Counted from the first letter of the stretch, positions 1-8,397 are shown. The stretch is DNA of 64,000 nt from UBA1479 sp963976055 (GCA_963976055.1 CAXBJB010000004.1:124001-188000), one strand, 5' to 3'. Notes: generated from the letters alone by a model not told the origin. Numbers and translations are program-made.

Positions 1-793
1 ACACCCGCCTTCGGTAGCTTTCCTCGACCACGTTGACGAAGTTGGCGTGCAATTCCGCATAGACCGCTTCCGACGGCAGGAACATGAGCGCCGATTCCGC
101 CGTCTCGCCGGGCACGATGTATTTTTCCGAGATCGCGACCACATGGGCCTTCACGTCCTGGGCGAAGCGCCGCCCGGCGGCGACCTTCGCCGCCTCGTCA
201 CTGCCGGCGTCGCGCAGCGCCTGATAGCTTTCCAGCGGAAACTTGGCGTCGATCACGATGGAGCCCGGCGGGTTGGGCAGCTTGAGCAAACAATCCGCCC
301 GTTTGCCGTTGCTCAGGCTGACCTGGAATTCATAGGCACTGGGCGGCAGGGTCGCGGTGACCAGATCGTTCAGCTGAATTTCCCCGAACGCACCCCGCGC
401 CTGCTTGTTGGAGAGAATATCCTGCAAGCCCACCATCTGCTGCGACAGGTCGGTCAGGTTCTTCTGCGCATGGTCGATGACGGCGAGGCGTTCGTACAGC
501 GTCTTGAGCGACTGGCCCGTGCGTTCCGACTGCTGATGCAGGCTGTCGCCAAGCCGCTTGCCAAGCCCGTCCAAGCGGTCGTTCACGGTCACCTGCGACT
601 GCTGCAACGCGCCGGACAGTTCCGCCTGTTGGCGCGATAGCGCCTCGGCCATGGCCGTGATGCGCGCCATCTGGTCCAGGTTTTCCCGCCGCGCGCGCTG
701 GGTCACGGCATAGACCCCGGCGACCAGCGCCGCCAGCAGGGCGAGGCCGATGCCGAGCACGATGCCCGTGTTGTCCAGAATGGTCACATCCAT
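1..793 (-). CDS. rmuC: DNA recombination protein RmuC (partial, 3' end beyond window)
   Basis: Reading the minus strand from an ATG at 793 gives an uninterrupted frame of 264 codons that runs off the left edge. It starts with a membrane segment (about residues 6-28), continues as a long charged coiled coil with many Gln and Arg, and then shows the RmuC core: GAFGEIQL, SNGKRADCLLKLPN, VIDAKFPLESYQAL and MFLPSEAVYAEL. The Asp/Lys of VIDAKFP belong to the PD-(D/E)XK-like nuclease fold of the family. RmuC proteins limit sequence inversion at short repeats; biochemical activity is inferred. It is divergent from the gene at 902. The C-terminal third is missing from the window. Confidence 0.93.
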   Translation of the reverse strand, partial: MDVTILDNTGIVLGIGLALLAALVAGVYAVTQRARRENLDQMARITAMAEALSRQQAELSGALQQSQVTVNDRLDGLGKRLGDSLHQQSERTGQSLKTLYERLAVIDHAQKNLTDLSQQMVGLQDILSNKQARGAFGEIQLNDLVTATLPPSAYEFQVSLSNGKRADCLLKLPNPPGSIVIDAKFPLESYQALRDAGSDEAAKVAAGRRFAQDVKAHVVAISEKYIVPGETAESALMFLPSEAVYAELHANFVNVVEESYRRRV

Positions 794-901
794 GACGTGT
801 CGCTGCCTTGTTTCCGGCGGAATTAGAGGCCAAGCTTGACGCAATCGGCGCGGGAAAACAAACAGCGAACCCGCGCCCCGCCCAATCCCAAGGAGACCGC
901 C

Positions 902-2350
902 ATGTCCCGCCTTTCCCGACGCCCCCGTGCCCTGGCCGCCGCTGCCCTGGCGCTGCCCGTCCTGGTCCTGCCGATTCGCGGCCATGCCCAGGCGACAACG
1001 GCGGAGCCGGAACGCGCCGCCGCGCGCGTGGTCACCGTGTTCACGGGCGGCTTCGGCCAGGTCTGGGAACGCCGCGCCCTGACGCCCCAGGCCGGGGTGC
1101 GGGATGTCGTGCTCGACGGCATCAGCCAGCGCACGGTCGCGGAAAGCCTGCGCCTTGCCGGCGACGGCGGGGACATCGCGGTGCAGTCGCTGACGCTGTC
1201 GCGCAACCTGCTGACCCCCCGCGCCCTGCTGGAACGCTTCCTCGGCAAGGAGGTCGGCGTGGTCAAGGTCCATCCGACCACGGGCGAGGAGCGGGTCGAG
1301 AAGGCGACGGTGCTGTCCATTCAGAACGGCGTCGTGCTGCGCCTGGGTGGGCGGATCGAGACGGGCATGCCGGGGCGGCTGGTGTTTCCCGACGACGTCG
1401 GCGACCTGGCGGCCAAGCCCGGCCTGACGGCGCGCATTTCCGCCGGATCGACGGTCAAGGGCCTGACCCTGACCTACCTTACCGAAGGCCTGTCCTGGTC
1501 CACGGACTACACGGCGGTCGTCGCGCCGGACGGCGGGCGGATCAGCCTGTCCGGTTGGGCGTCGGTGCAGAACGACACGGGCGTGGCCCTGGACGCTGGC
1601 CGCCTGCGCCTGGTCGCGGGCGAGGTCAATCGCGCGATGGGCGGCCCCCAGCCCATGGCCAAGGCGCCCCGCACGATGATGATGGCCGAAGCGCGCGGCG
1701 CCGCCGCCGACGCGGCCCTGCCCGTGCGCGAAGCCCAAGGGGCGGTCCATGTCTATACCTTGGCCGGCGCGCAGACGTTTGCCCCTGGCGAGCGCAAGCA
1801 GATGGCGCTCCTCGGCCCGGTCGAGGTGCCGGTTTCGGAGACATTACTGAGCCTGGGCAATCCGCAACTGTTTGGTCCGGCTCCGGGCGATCAGGCCCCG
1901 GACCATCCCCAGGTGCGTCTCGGCTTCGACAACAAGTCCCTGGTCGCGGGCGGCCTGCCGCTGCCGGGCGGGGTGGTCCGCGCCTACCGCTCAGGCGCCG
2001 ACGGCCAACCCCTGTTCGCCGGATCGGACCGTATTACCGACACGCCCGACGGTGGGCGGGTGATCGTCACCTTGGGCCGCGCCTTCGACGTCACGGTCAA
2101 GCGAGAGCAGACGGCCTTCAAGCGCCTGGACGCCCAGGGCCGCACTGTCGAGGCGGCGTTCAAGATCACGGTCGTCAACGGCCGGGCCAAGCCCGCGCGG
2201 GTGCGCATCGCCGAGGTCCTGCCCGGCGACTGGACCATCACCGAGAATTCCCTGGCGCACGAGCGGTCCGGCGACCGGGCGCGCTGGCTGGTCGAGGTGC
2301 CGGGCAAGGGTGAGCTGGTTCTGACCTATAAGGTGCGCGTTCTCAGATAG
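902..2350 (+). CDS. Secreted DUF4139 / mucoidy-inhibitor-like protein
   Basis: The protein has 482 residues. The start is ATG 902 because AAGGAG lies about 9 bases upstream and a clean signal peptide follows (RR, then an Ala/Leu-rich core ending GHAQA near residue 29); the frame is open further upstream but that part is not protein-like. The N-terminal part (VVTVFTGGFGQVWERRAL) and the central part (LTYLTEGLSWSTDYTAVV) match the usual DUF4139 layout of periplasmic beta-rich proteins. The end reads EVPGKGELVLTYKVRV, also typical. No catalytic residues are evident and the function of the family is unknown. Isolated gene between divergent rmuC and the convergent transporter gene, whose stop lies 10 bases away. 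Confidence 0.8.
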   Translation: MSRLSRRPRALAAAALALPVLVLPIRGHAQATTAEPERAAARVVTVFTGGFGQVWERRALTPQAGVRDVVLDGISQRTVAESLRLAGDGGDIAVQSLTLSRNLLTPRALLERFLGKEVGVVKVHPTTGEERVEKATVLSIQNGVVLRLGGRIETGMPGRLVFPDDVGDLAAKPGLTARISAGSTVKGLTLTYLTEGLSWSTDYTAVVAPDGGRISLSGWASVQNDTGVALDAGRLRLVAGEVNRAMGGPQPMAKAPRTMMMAEARGAAADAALPVREAQGAVHVYTLAGAQTFAPGERKQMALLGPVEVPVSETLLSLGNPQLFGPAPGDQAPDHPQVRLGFDNKSLVAGGLPLPGGVVRAYRSGADGQPLFAGSDRITDTPDGGRVIVTLGRAFDVTVKREQTAFKRLDAQGRTVEAAFKITVVNGRAKPARVRIAEVLPGDWTITENSLAHERSGDRARWLVEVPGKGELVLTYKVRVLR

Positions 2351-2360
2351 ATTCCGAGGA

Positions 2361-3620
2361 TCAGCCGAGAATGCCGGCCATGGCACCTGTCAGGCAGGTC
2401 GAGAGCGTGCCCGAAACCAGGGTCATGGGGGCGAGGGCGACGATCTCGGCCCGCCGCTCCGGCGCCATGGCGGCCAGCCCGCCGATCATGATGCCGAGGG
2501 ATCCGAAATTGGCGAAGCCCGACATGGCGTAGGTCAGGATCATGCGCGTGCGGTCGGACAAGACCTCGGGTCCCATCTTGGCCATTTCCAGATAGGCCAG
2601 GAACTCGTTCAGCACGGTCTTGATGCCCATCAGCGCCCCCGCCTGCGCCGCTTCGGCCCAGGGCACGCCCATCAGCCACACGACCGGCGCCATGATCCAG
2701 CCGAGCAGGCGTTGCAGGGTGAGGGGCGCCGTGCCGACGTCGGGAATGAGGCCGAGCGCCAGGTTGACGAGGCTGACCAGCGCCACCAGCACGATGATCA
2801 TGGCGGTGATGTTGATGAGCAGTTGCACGCCCTCGCCGGTGCCGCGGGTGATCGCCTCCATCGCCCCCCGGTCGGGCGAGGGGTCGAGGGGGGCCGCCGT
2901 CTCCGCGGCGCCCTCGGGGGCCGGCATCATCAGCCGCGCGACGATCACGGCGGCGCAGGCATTCATCAGCGACGCGGTCAGCAGGTGGCCGGCCGGGTCG
3001 GGCAGCACGCCTTTCAGGATCGTGGCGTAAAGCACCAGCACCGTGCCCGCGATGGTCGCCATGCCTGCCGTCATGACCAGGAACAGGTCGGCTGGGGCCA
3101 GCCGCTTGAGATAGGGGCGGATCAGTAAAGGGGCTTCGACCATGCCGACGAACACGTTGGCCGCCGTCGCGACGCCGGCAGCGCCGCTGAGGCCCAGGGT
3201 GCGGTTGAGCGCCCAGGCGAAGCCGCGCACCACGGCGGGCAGGATGCGCCAATAGAACAAAAGCGCCGACAGCGCGCTGATCACCAGCACCAGGGGCAGG
3301 GCCTGGAACGCCAGGATGAAGCTGGCCCCCGGAAAGCTTTCGGTGAACGGCAGGGCGCCGCCGCCGACATAGCCGAACACCACCTTGGTGCCGTCGAGGG
3401 TCGCGTCGTGCAGCGCCAGCACGGCCCGGTTGGCGGCCAGGAACAGGGCCTTGGCGGGGGGGAAGTTGAGCAGCACCAGGGCGATCGCGGCCTGCAGGGA
3501 GAGCCCGGCCAGGACGACACGCAGCGGGAAGGCCCGCGTGACCCCCCCGTGCCACAGTCCCCCGATGCCCCAGGCCAGGCCGACGAAGCCGGTCAGGCCG
3601 ATGATGCTCTGCCAAATCAT
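2361..3620 (-). CDS. Concentrative nucleoside transporter (CNT/NupC family)
   Basis: A 419-residue polytopic membrane protein. The start ATG 3620 (MIWQSIIGLTGFVGLAWG) was chosen because it begins directly with a membrane helix; the frame extends upstream to 3701 without plausible protein. CNT hallmarks are visible: FPPAKALFLAAN, a first gate-like segment with SFILAFQALPLVLVISAL, NVFVGMVEAPLLIRPYL (the G-x-x-E-A-P-L substrate motif), and near the end KTVLNEFLAYLEM and YAMSGFANFGSLGIMIGG (NEF and FANFxS motifs). Members take up nucleosides using a proton or sodium gradient. Divergent from def with 128 bases between the starts. Confidence 0.92.
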   Translation of the reverse strand: MIWQSIIGLTGFVGLAWGIGGLWHGGVTRAFPLRVVLAGLSLQAAIALVLLNFPPAKALFLAANRAVLALHDATLDGTKVVFGYVGGGALPFTESFPGASFILAFQALPLVLVISALSALLFYWRILPAVVRGFAWALNRTLGLSGAAGVATAANVFVGMVEAPLLIRPYLKRLAPADLFLVMTAGMATIAGTVLVLYATILKGVLPDPAGHLLTASLMNACAAVIVARLMMPAPEGAAETAAPLDPSPDRGAMEAITRGTGEGVQLLINITAMIIVLVALVSLVNLALGLIPDVGTAPLTLQRLLGWIMAPVVWLMGVPWAEAAQAGALMGIKTVLNEFLAYLEMAKMGPEVLSDRTRMILTYAMSGFANFGSLGIMIGGLAAMAPERRAEIVALAPMTLVSGTLSTCLTGAMAGILG

Positions 3621-3677
3621 TGCGGGGATGAGAGTAGCCGCATCGCCGGCCAGGGCAAGCGGGAATGGCGCAAAGCC

Positions 3678-3706
3678 TTGACCAATGCCGCCCGAGGCCA
3701 TATCTG
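3678..3706 (+). promoter_or_regulatory. Probable sigma-70 promoter of def-fmt
   Basis: TTGACC at 3678-3683 is followed after 17 bases by TATCTG at 3701-3706. Transcription would start near 3713, about 36 bases before the def start codon. A perfect 12-base palindrome GGGGAATTCCCC (3708-3719) sits on the predicted start point and could be an operator for def or for the divergent transporter gene. Confidence 0.5.
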
Positions 3707-3748
3707 GGGGGAATTCCCCGTTCCAGAGACCTGGGTTAAACTGCCGTC

Positions 3749-4276
3749 ATGTCCGTGCTTGAAATCATCGTCGCCCCCGACCCGCGCCTGAAGCGCCGGG
3801 CCGAGCCCGTCGCGAAAGTCGATGACGGCGTGCGCAAGATCATGGACGACATGCTGGACACCATGTACGCCGCCAACGGCATCGGCCTGGCCGGACCGCA
3901 GGTTGGGGTTCTGAAACGCATCATCGTGGTCGACGTGGCGCGCGACGGCGACGGCCGCCAGCCGATGCAGATGGCCAATCCGGAAGTGATCTGGGAAAGC
4001 GAGGACGCGCGCAGCTACGAGGAAGGCTGCCTGTCCCTGCCCGAGCATTTCGCCGAGGTGGTGCGGCCCGAGGCGGTCAAGGTCCGCTATCTCGACCGCG
4101 AAAACGAGATCCGCACGATCGACGCCGACGACATCCTGGCGACTTGTATCCAGCACGAAATCGACCATCTCGACGGCGTGCTGTTCGTCGACCACATCTC
4201 GTCCCTGAAGCGCAACATGATCATCAAGAAACTGCAGAAGTTCAAAAAGCAGCAGGCGGAAGAGGCGACGGCCTGA
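3749..4276 (+). CDS. def: Peptide deformylase
   Basis: 175 residues, the normal length for a type I deformylase, which removes the formyl group from the N-terminal Met of new proteins. All three family motifs are present: GIGLAGPQ at 44-51, EEGCLSL with the metal-binding Cys94, and QHEIDH at 135-140 with metal ligands His136 and His140 and catalytic Glu137. The Lys-rich tail is usual. It is followed 53 bases later by fmt, the classical def-fmt pair. No good Shine-Dalgarno sequence is seen before the ATG. Confidence 0.98.
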   Translation: MSVLEIIVAPDPRLKRRAEPVAKVDDGVRKIMDDMLDTMYAANGIGLAGPQVGVLKRIIVVDVARDGDGRQPMQMANPEVIWESEDARSYEEGCLSLPEHFAEVVRPEAVKVRYLDRENEIRTIDADDILATCIQHEIDHLDGVLFVDHISSLKRNMIIKKLQKFKKQQAEEATA

Positions 4277-4329
4277 CCGTTTCCGTCCCGGCGCTTTACC
4301 GCGCCCGCCGCGCCCTCTAAAACCCTTCC

Positions 4330-5256
4330 ATGACCGCGCTTGATCTCATCTTCATGGGCTCACCCGATTTTTCGATCCCGGCGTTGCAGGCGCTGCTGGA
4401 TGCGGGCCACCGCGTCAATTGCGTCTATGCCCAGCCGCCGCGCCCGGCCAACCGGGGCCACAAGGAAACGCCCTGCCCGGTGCATGCCTTCGCGCTGAAA
4501 AAGGGCCTTCAAGTGCGCACGCCGAAAAGCCTGAAGGACCCGGCCGAGCAGGCGGCCTTCGCGGACCTGAACGCCGATGCGGCGGTGGTCGTGGCTTACG
4601 GCCTGATCCTGCCCCAGGCCATTCTGGACGCGCCCTGGCTGGGCTGTCTCAACATCCATGCCTCGCTGCTGCCGCGCTGGCGCGGGGCGGCGCCGATCCA
4701 GCGCGCGATCCAGGCGGGCGATCATGAGACGGGCGTCACCATCATGCAGATGGATGCGGGTCTCGACACGGGGCCCATGCTGCTGGATGGCAGGCTGCCG
4801 ATCGCCGAGACGACCACGGCGGGGACGCTGCACGACGATCTCGCGGCGCTGGGATCGAAACTGATCATCAAGGCGCTGGCGGGACTTCAGGCGGGAACGC
4901 TCGCCGCGACGCCGCAGCCGGATGCGGGTGTGACCTACGCCGCCAAGCTGGACAAGGCGGAAGGGCGTTTGGATTGGAGTAAACCGGCGGCCGAACTGGC
5001 CCGCACGGTGCGCGCCTTCGACCCCTGGCCGGGCACCTGGTTCGAGGTCGGTAAGGAGCGCATCAAGGTTTTGGCGGTGGAAGTGGTCGATGGCGGTGAC
5101 GACGCGGCGCCGGGCATGGTGCTGGACGACCGGGCAACCATCCAATGCGGCGATGGGGCCTTACGCCTGACGCGGATGCAACGCCCCGGCAAGGGCGCGA
5201 TGGACGCTGGTGATTTTCTGCGCGGCTTCGACTTTCCCAAAGGAACGCGGGTCTAG
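4330..5256 (+). CDS. fmt: Methionyl-tRNA formyltransferase
   Basis: 308 residues. It formylates the initiator Met-tRNA and so provides the substrate later deformylated by the neighbouring def product. The formyl-tetrahydrofolate site is seen as Asn108, His110 in CLNIHASLLPRWRGAAPI and Asp146 in GLDTGPML. The C-terminal tRNA-binding domain follows, with AFDPWPGTWF near residue 230. In many alphaproteobacteria truA follows at once; here truA lies 8 kb further on. The stop codon abuts the stop codon of the convergent DsbA-like gene without any spacer. Confidence 0.98.
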   Translation: MTALDLIFMGSPDFSIPALQALLDAGHRVNCVYAQPPRPANRGHKETPCPVHAFALKKGLQVRTPKSLKDPAEQAAFADLNADAAVVVAYGLILPQAILDAPWLGCLNIHASLLPRWRGAAPIQRAIQAGDHETGVTIMQMDAGLDTGPMLLDGRLPIAETTTAGTLHDDLAALGSKLIIKALAGLQAGTLAATPQPDAGVTYAAKLDKAEGRLDWSKPAAELARTVRAFDPWPGTWFEVGKERIKVLAVEVVDGGDDAAPGMVLDDRATIQCGDGALRLTRMQRPGKGAMDAGDFLRGFDFPKGTRV

Positions 5257-5892
5257 TCAGGCCCGCTTTTGCGCCCCCACGGCCTGGGCCAACTGCTCCA
5301 GTCCTTCATAGGGCTGGGCGCCGACCAGACCGTGCAACTGGCCGTCGGGGCCGGCGGCGACGAAGGTCGGTACGCCCGTGACGCCGTACTGGTGGGATTT
5401 GGCCCAGTCGGCATCGACGGCGTCCTTGAAGGTCCGTTCTTCGATCACCTTGCGCGCCGCGTCCACGTTCAGGCCGGCGGCCTTGACCACGTCCAGGATT
5501 ACGGCGACGTCGCCGATGTTGCGGCGGTCGACGAAATAGGCTTCGAAGAATTTGTCGTGGATGGCCGCGCCGCCCGGCTGGGTTTCGGCCCATGTGCCGA
5601 CTTCCTGGGCAAGGCGCGAATTGTAAGTATGGCTGCGGTCCTTGAAGGGCAGGCCCTCGGCCTGCATCAGGCCCTGCATGCGGGCGTTTTTCTGCGCGAT
5701 CTCTTCCGGCCCGGTGCCGAACATGTCGGCCAGCGTGCGGCCCTCGGCGGGCGTTTCCGGATGCAGGGGGAAATGCACCAGCTTGATCTCGATGTCGTAG
5801 TCGGCCTTCAGTTGCTTCACCCGGTTGTCGCCCAGGTAGCACCAGGGACAGACGTAATCGGAGAAGACTTCCAGGGTGATCGGATCGGCCAT
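5257..5892 (-). CDS. DsbA-family (FrnE-like) oxidoreductase
   Basis: 211 residues with a thioredoxin-fold CPWC active site at residues 15-18 (SDYVCPWCYLG). There is no signal peptide, so it is probably cytoplasmic like other FrnE/2-hydroxychromene isomerase-like DsbA relatives. The inserted helical domain (NARMQGLMQAEGLPF) and the C-terminal GVTGVPTFVAAG, which carries the cis-Pro loop of the fold, are typical. The substrate is unknown. A lone gene, convergent with fmt and divergent from the GIY-YIG gene at 5957. Confidence 0.9.
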   Translation of the reverse strand: MADPITLEVFSDYVCPWCYLGDNRVKQLKADYDIEIKLVHFPLHPETPAEGRTLADMFGTGPEEIAQKNARMQGLMQAEGLPFKDRSHTYNSRLAQEVGTWAETQPGGAAIHDKFFEAYFVDRRNIGDVAVILDVVKAAGLNVDAARKVIEERTFKDAVDADWAKSHQYGVTGVPTFVAAGPDGQLHGLVGAQPYEGLEQLAQAVGAQKRA

Positions 5893-5956
5893 TGGGGGTA
5901 TTCCTTGTCCTGCGGATGTGACCTCAATCTAGGGCCCCCATGCCGGATTTCAAATC

Positions 5957-6226
5957 ATGAACGGATCACATGGCTGTTATGTCTACGTGCTGGGTGCCGG
6001 CGACGGGGCCGCCGCCCGCACCTATGTCGGCTGGTCGACGGACGTTGGGGCGCGGCTCGCGGCGCATAATTCGGGCAAGGGGGCGAAGTCCACGCGGGGC
6101 CGTGTCTGGCGGATCCTATACGTGGAGCGTTACCGCACGCGGGGCGAGGCGATGTCCCGGGAATGGCATCTGAAGCGCGACCGCAAATTCCGCCGCGCCC
6201 TGCTGGACGGCGCGACCCTGGGGTAG
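5957..6226 (+). CDS. GIY-YIG nuclease-fold protein (UPF0213 type)
   Basis: 89 residues forming one GIY-YIG domain: YVYVLGAG near residue 8, RTYVGWSTDVGARLAAHNSG, then ARG-type basic helix and Glu in SREWHLKRDRKFRRAL. This is the usual length of the small UPF0213 group, whose cellular role is not established. The domain's Tyr, Arg and Glu positions look intact, so nuclease activity is possible. Stands alone; the next gene, on the other strand, ends 20 bases behind it. Confidence 0.85.
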   Translation: MNGSHGCYVYVLGAGDGAAARTYVGWSTDVGARLAAHNSGKGAKSTRGRVWRILYVERYRTRGEAMSREWHLKRDRKFRRALLDGATLG

Positions 6227-6245
6227 GCGGGATCGCGGCGCCAGG

Positions 6246-6431
6246 CTAGACCAGATGGATGTCGGCGCGGTCGCCGTAGCTGCCTTCGATCAGGGAGGTG
6301 GCATGGCGCACCATGTCGGCCCCTTCGTGGCGGCGGATGACGAAGGCGTTGCGGCCCGGGGCCGATGCCGGTGCATGGCTGACGAAGTTGTGCAGGCCAT
6401 AGGTGATGAGAAAGTTTTGTTCGGTGGTCAT
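6246..6431 (-). CDS. Small uncharacterised protein (61 aa)
   Basis: A 61-residue frame with start ATG 6431 preceded by AGGAA at a normal distance. The protein (MTTEQNFLITYGLHNFVSHA...) has no signal peptide or membrane helix. It has a balanced composition and ends IEGSYGDRADIHLV. I do not recognise a family. The coding look (good start signal, amphipathic pattern, codon positions rich in G/C at third bases) supports a real gene. It lies between a GIY-YIG gene and another small gene. Confidence 0.5.
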   Translation of the reverse strand: MTTEQNFLITYGLHNFVSHAPASAPGRNAFVIRRHEGADMVRHATSLIEGSYGDRADIHLV

Positions 6432-6570
6432 GTAAATTCCTAATGGGGGTCTTGGCCGGCCGCGCGGCGCAGGGCGATTGCCCCGGCGCGGGAGCCGGTG
6501 ATGATGGGTGTTTTTGTGATGACGTGATCACGTTGGGGCGGCGCCGTTCGGCGGCCGCACCCCGCCGAAA

Positions 6571-6744
6571 TTATTCGGGCGTGGCGGGCCGGATTGGCGC
6601 CGTCGTCTCGGCTTCGGGCTGGTCGGCGTCGGTCGACGTGCCTGCCTTTGCAGCTTCTTTCGCGGCGGCGCGCTGGGCCTTCTTTGCGGCTTTCTGGCGC
6701 TCGCGTTCCTTGCGTTCGAAATCGTAATTGGGCTTTTGAGCCAT
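6571..6744 (-). CDS. Small charged protein MAQKPNYDFERKERER... (57 aa)
   Basis: ATG 6744 to TAA 6571 on the minus strand, preceded by GGAGAGACGACG. The 57-residue product begins MAQKPNYDFERKERER, continues as an Ala/Lys-rich helix (QKAAKKAQRAAAKEAAKA) and ends in an acidic, Pro-rich tail (DQPEAETTAPIRPATPE). Short proteins with this NYDFERRERE-type beginning are, to my knowledge, widespread in alphaproteobacteria and of unknown function; that is memory, not a search. A longer frame (6528-6803) overlaps it on the same strand but is Arg/Pro-rich and not protein-like. It lies downstream of the cold-shock gene on the same strand. Confidence 0.75.
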   Translation of the reverse strand: MAQKPNYDFERKERERQKAAKKAQRAAAKEAAKAGTSTDADQPEAETTAPIRPATPE

Positions 6745-6790
6745 CGTCGTCTCTCCGGATGGGAACGGATCAGAATGTCCCTGCGGACAG

Positions 6791-6851
6791 ACGCCGGAGC
6801 CAAGGCCGGGAAAGGGCCCGCCGAAGCGGATCCTTTCCCGTGACCCGGCGT
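6791..6851 (-). terminator. Imperfect long inverted repeat behind the cold-shock gene
   Basis: Just behind the csp stop codon, ACGCCGG (6791-6797) pairs with CCGGCGT (6845-6851), and inside it CGGGAAAGG (6807-6815) pairs with CCTTTCCCG (6832-6840). Together they can form an interrupted hairpin. There is no run of U, so a Rho-independent terminator is only a possibility; an mRNA-stabilising 3' structure is as likely. Confidence 0.35.
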
Positions 6852-6859
6852 CGTTCTGA

Positions 6860-7069
6860 TTAGTCGGCGATCGACAGATTCTCGGCGGCGGTCTTGCCGT
6901 TCTGGCCGGCGGTCAGGTCATAGGTGACCTTCTGGCCTTCCTTGAGGGTGCTCAGGCCGGCCCGCTCGACGGCGGAAATGTGCACGAAGGCATCCTTGGA
7001 ACCGTCTTCCGGTTCGATGAAGCCATAGCCTTTGTCGGCGTTGAAAAACTTAACGGTACCTGTGGTCAT
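6860..7069 (-). CDS. Cold-shock / nucleic-acid-binding protein (CspA family)
   Basis: 69 residues forming one cold-shock domain: GTVKFFNADKGYGFIEP with RNP1-like KGYGFIEP at 13-20 and RNP2-like DAFVHIS at 26-32, followed by LKEGQKVTYDL. Such proteins bind single-stranded RNA and DNA and act as RNA chaperones. Start ATG 7069 has AGAGGACA upstream. The 308 bases upstream contain no other gene and become very AT-rich, in line with a long untranslated leader as in other csp genes; whether it is cold-induced cannot be told. Confidence 0.96.
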   Translation of the reverse strand: MTTGTVKFFNADKGYGFIEPEDGSKDAFVHISAVERAGLSTLKEGQKVTYDLTAGQNGKTAAENLSIAD

Positions 7070-7377
7070 TTTTAATGTCCTCTAACAGGAGTATGGGTGC
7101 CGTACGCCGCCTCATGCGCCGAACAGCTGGGATAACGCTCGCATTGTCAGGGGATCACGAAGATGACCGGCGGACCGATCTTTCAAATCACGAAAACAAA
7201 ATGCAACTCGCTGGGTCGGAACCATAAGGGCATGAGTGCGCGAAGTCAAACAGTTAAAATATTTCGCCCGGCAGTTTCCATAAATTATTCAAACATTTCA
7301 GATGAATGGTTCTGAAATAATAAATAAAAATATGAAAGATAACTGATAAACGGAAATATAATCCGGCCGATTTTCAG
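7070..7377 (-). promoter_or_regulatory. Gene-free region: probable promoter and leader of the cold-shock gene
   Basis: 308 bases without a coding frame. The part next to csp is of mixed composition; 7250-7377 is strikingly AT-rich for this genome (for example AATAATAAATAAAAATATG around 7316-7334). TAACTGA and TCAGTTA form an inverted pair close to the end of the flavin oxidoreductase gene. I expect the csp promoter here and a long leader, but cannot fix the -35/-10 boxes. Confidence 0.4.
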
Positions 7378-8397
7378 TTATTTTTTGTCAGAATTTCCCC
7401 ACGCCGCCTCGGCCAGCAACGCGTAGGACCGCCGCCGGTCGGCCTGATGGTAGGTCCAGGTCAGCACCACGACCTCGTCGATGCCGTAGGCCTGGGCCCG
7501 CCCGGACAACTCGGCCAGGACCTGCTCGCCGGTGCCGACGATGGACCGCTCCCGGTATTTGGCGAGCCAGGCCCTCTCCGGCCCGGAATAGTCGTATCCG
7601 GCGAGTGTCTCGGGCGATTCCATGGGCCCGCGCCGCCCCGTTTCGCGCATCAGCCGCGCATGGGCGCGCGACGTGAACAGGCGCTCGGCCTCGGCCTCCG
7701 TGTCCGCCGCGAGCGCCCAGATGCAGACACTGGCCTGGGGTTTCGGATGGCGTTCCGACGGCTGATAGCGTTCGCGGTAGATGTCGAACGCGCGTTCGAC
7801 CCCATGGCCGTCGGTGATGAAGTGCGCGAAGCAATAGGGAATGCCGAAGTGCGCCGCCACCTGGGCGCCGAAATCCGAGGTGCCGAGCATCCAGATCTCC
7901 GGCGATCCGGGAAACATGGGATGGGCCTCGACACCGCGGAAGGGATGACCGTCGATCAGATCATTGCCCGATACCCAGGCCATCAGGTCGCGCACGTTGG
8001 CGGGGAAACGGTCGGCGTCTTCGGCCGCGTTGGGGTTGAGGGCCAGCGCGGTCTTGCCGTCGGACCCGGGGGCGCGGCCCAGGCCCAGATCGATGCGCCC
8101 GGGGGCGATGGCTTCCAGCACGCGGAACTGCTCGGCGACCTTGAGCGGCGCGTAATGGGGCAGCATGACCCCGGCCGATCCGATGCGGATGCGGTCCGTC
8201 GATTGCGCGACGGCGGCCATGACGATTTCCGGCGCCGTGCCGACGATGGACGGATGGTCGTGATGTTCCGACACCCAAAACCGGGCATAACCCAGGTCCT
8301 CGCAGTGTTTGGCCAACTGGATGGTGTCGCGGATCGCCTGATCGGGGGATTGGCCCCGGGCGGCGGTGGATTGATCGAGAACGGAGAGCTTGAGCAT
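7378..8397 (-). CDS. Luciferase-like (LLM class) flavin-dependent oxidoreductase
   Basis: 339 residues with the layout of the bacterial-luciferase-like monooxygenases: an early strand LSVLDQST, the pattern YARFWVSEHHD, the loop RIRIGSAGVMLPHYAPLKVAEQF split into strand and helix, GRIDLGLGRAPGSD, and FHIWMLGTS-type SPEIWMLGTSDFGA. It probably uses reduced FMN; the substrate is unknown. It closes the minus-strand run that begins with the tandem unknown proteins and the bd-type oxidase genes; the gap to the DUF2474-like gene is 38 bases, so co-transcription is likely, though a functional link is not shown. Confidence 0.9.
   Translation of the reverse strand: MLKLSVLDQSTAARGQSPDQAIRDTIQLAKHCEDLGYARFWVSEHHDHPSIVGTAPEIVMAAVAQSTDRIRIGSAGVMLPHYAPLKVAEQFRVLEAIAPGRIDLGLGRAPGSDGKTALALNPNAAEDADRFPANVRDLMAWVSGNDLIDGHPFRGVEAHPMFPGSPEIWMLGTSDFGAQVAAHFGIPYCFAHFITDGHGVERAFDIYRERYQPSERHPKPQASVCIWALAADTEAEAERLFTSRAHARLMRETGRRGPMESPETLAGYDYSGPERAWLAKYRERSIVGTGEQVLAELSGRAQAYGIDEVVVLTWTYHQADRRRSYALLAEAAWGNSDKK

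Noticed and set aside
47..640. Plus-strand 197-codon frame opposite rmuC
   Set aside because: Arg/Gln/His-rich shadow of the real minus-strand rmuC frame, which carries clear family motifs.
808..2313. 501-codon plus-strand frame overlapping the DUF4139 gene
   Set aside because: Arg/Gly/Pro-rich out-of-frame reading; the overlapping frame has a signal peptide, ribosome site and family pattern.
6528..6803. 91-codon minus-strand frame
   Set aside because: Composition (Arg/Pro/Ser) is not protein-like; the 57-codon gene in another minus-strand frame explains the region better.
7340..7386. Terminator from TAACTGA ... TCAGTTATTTTTT
   Set aside because: The 7-base stem has a loop of about 30 bases and the T run lies inside the stop end of the oppositely read oxidoreductase gene; too weak to call.
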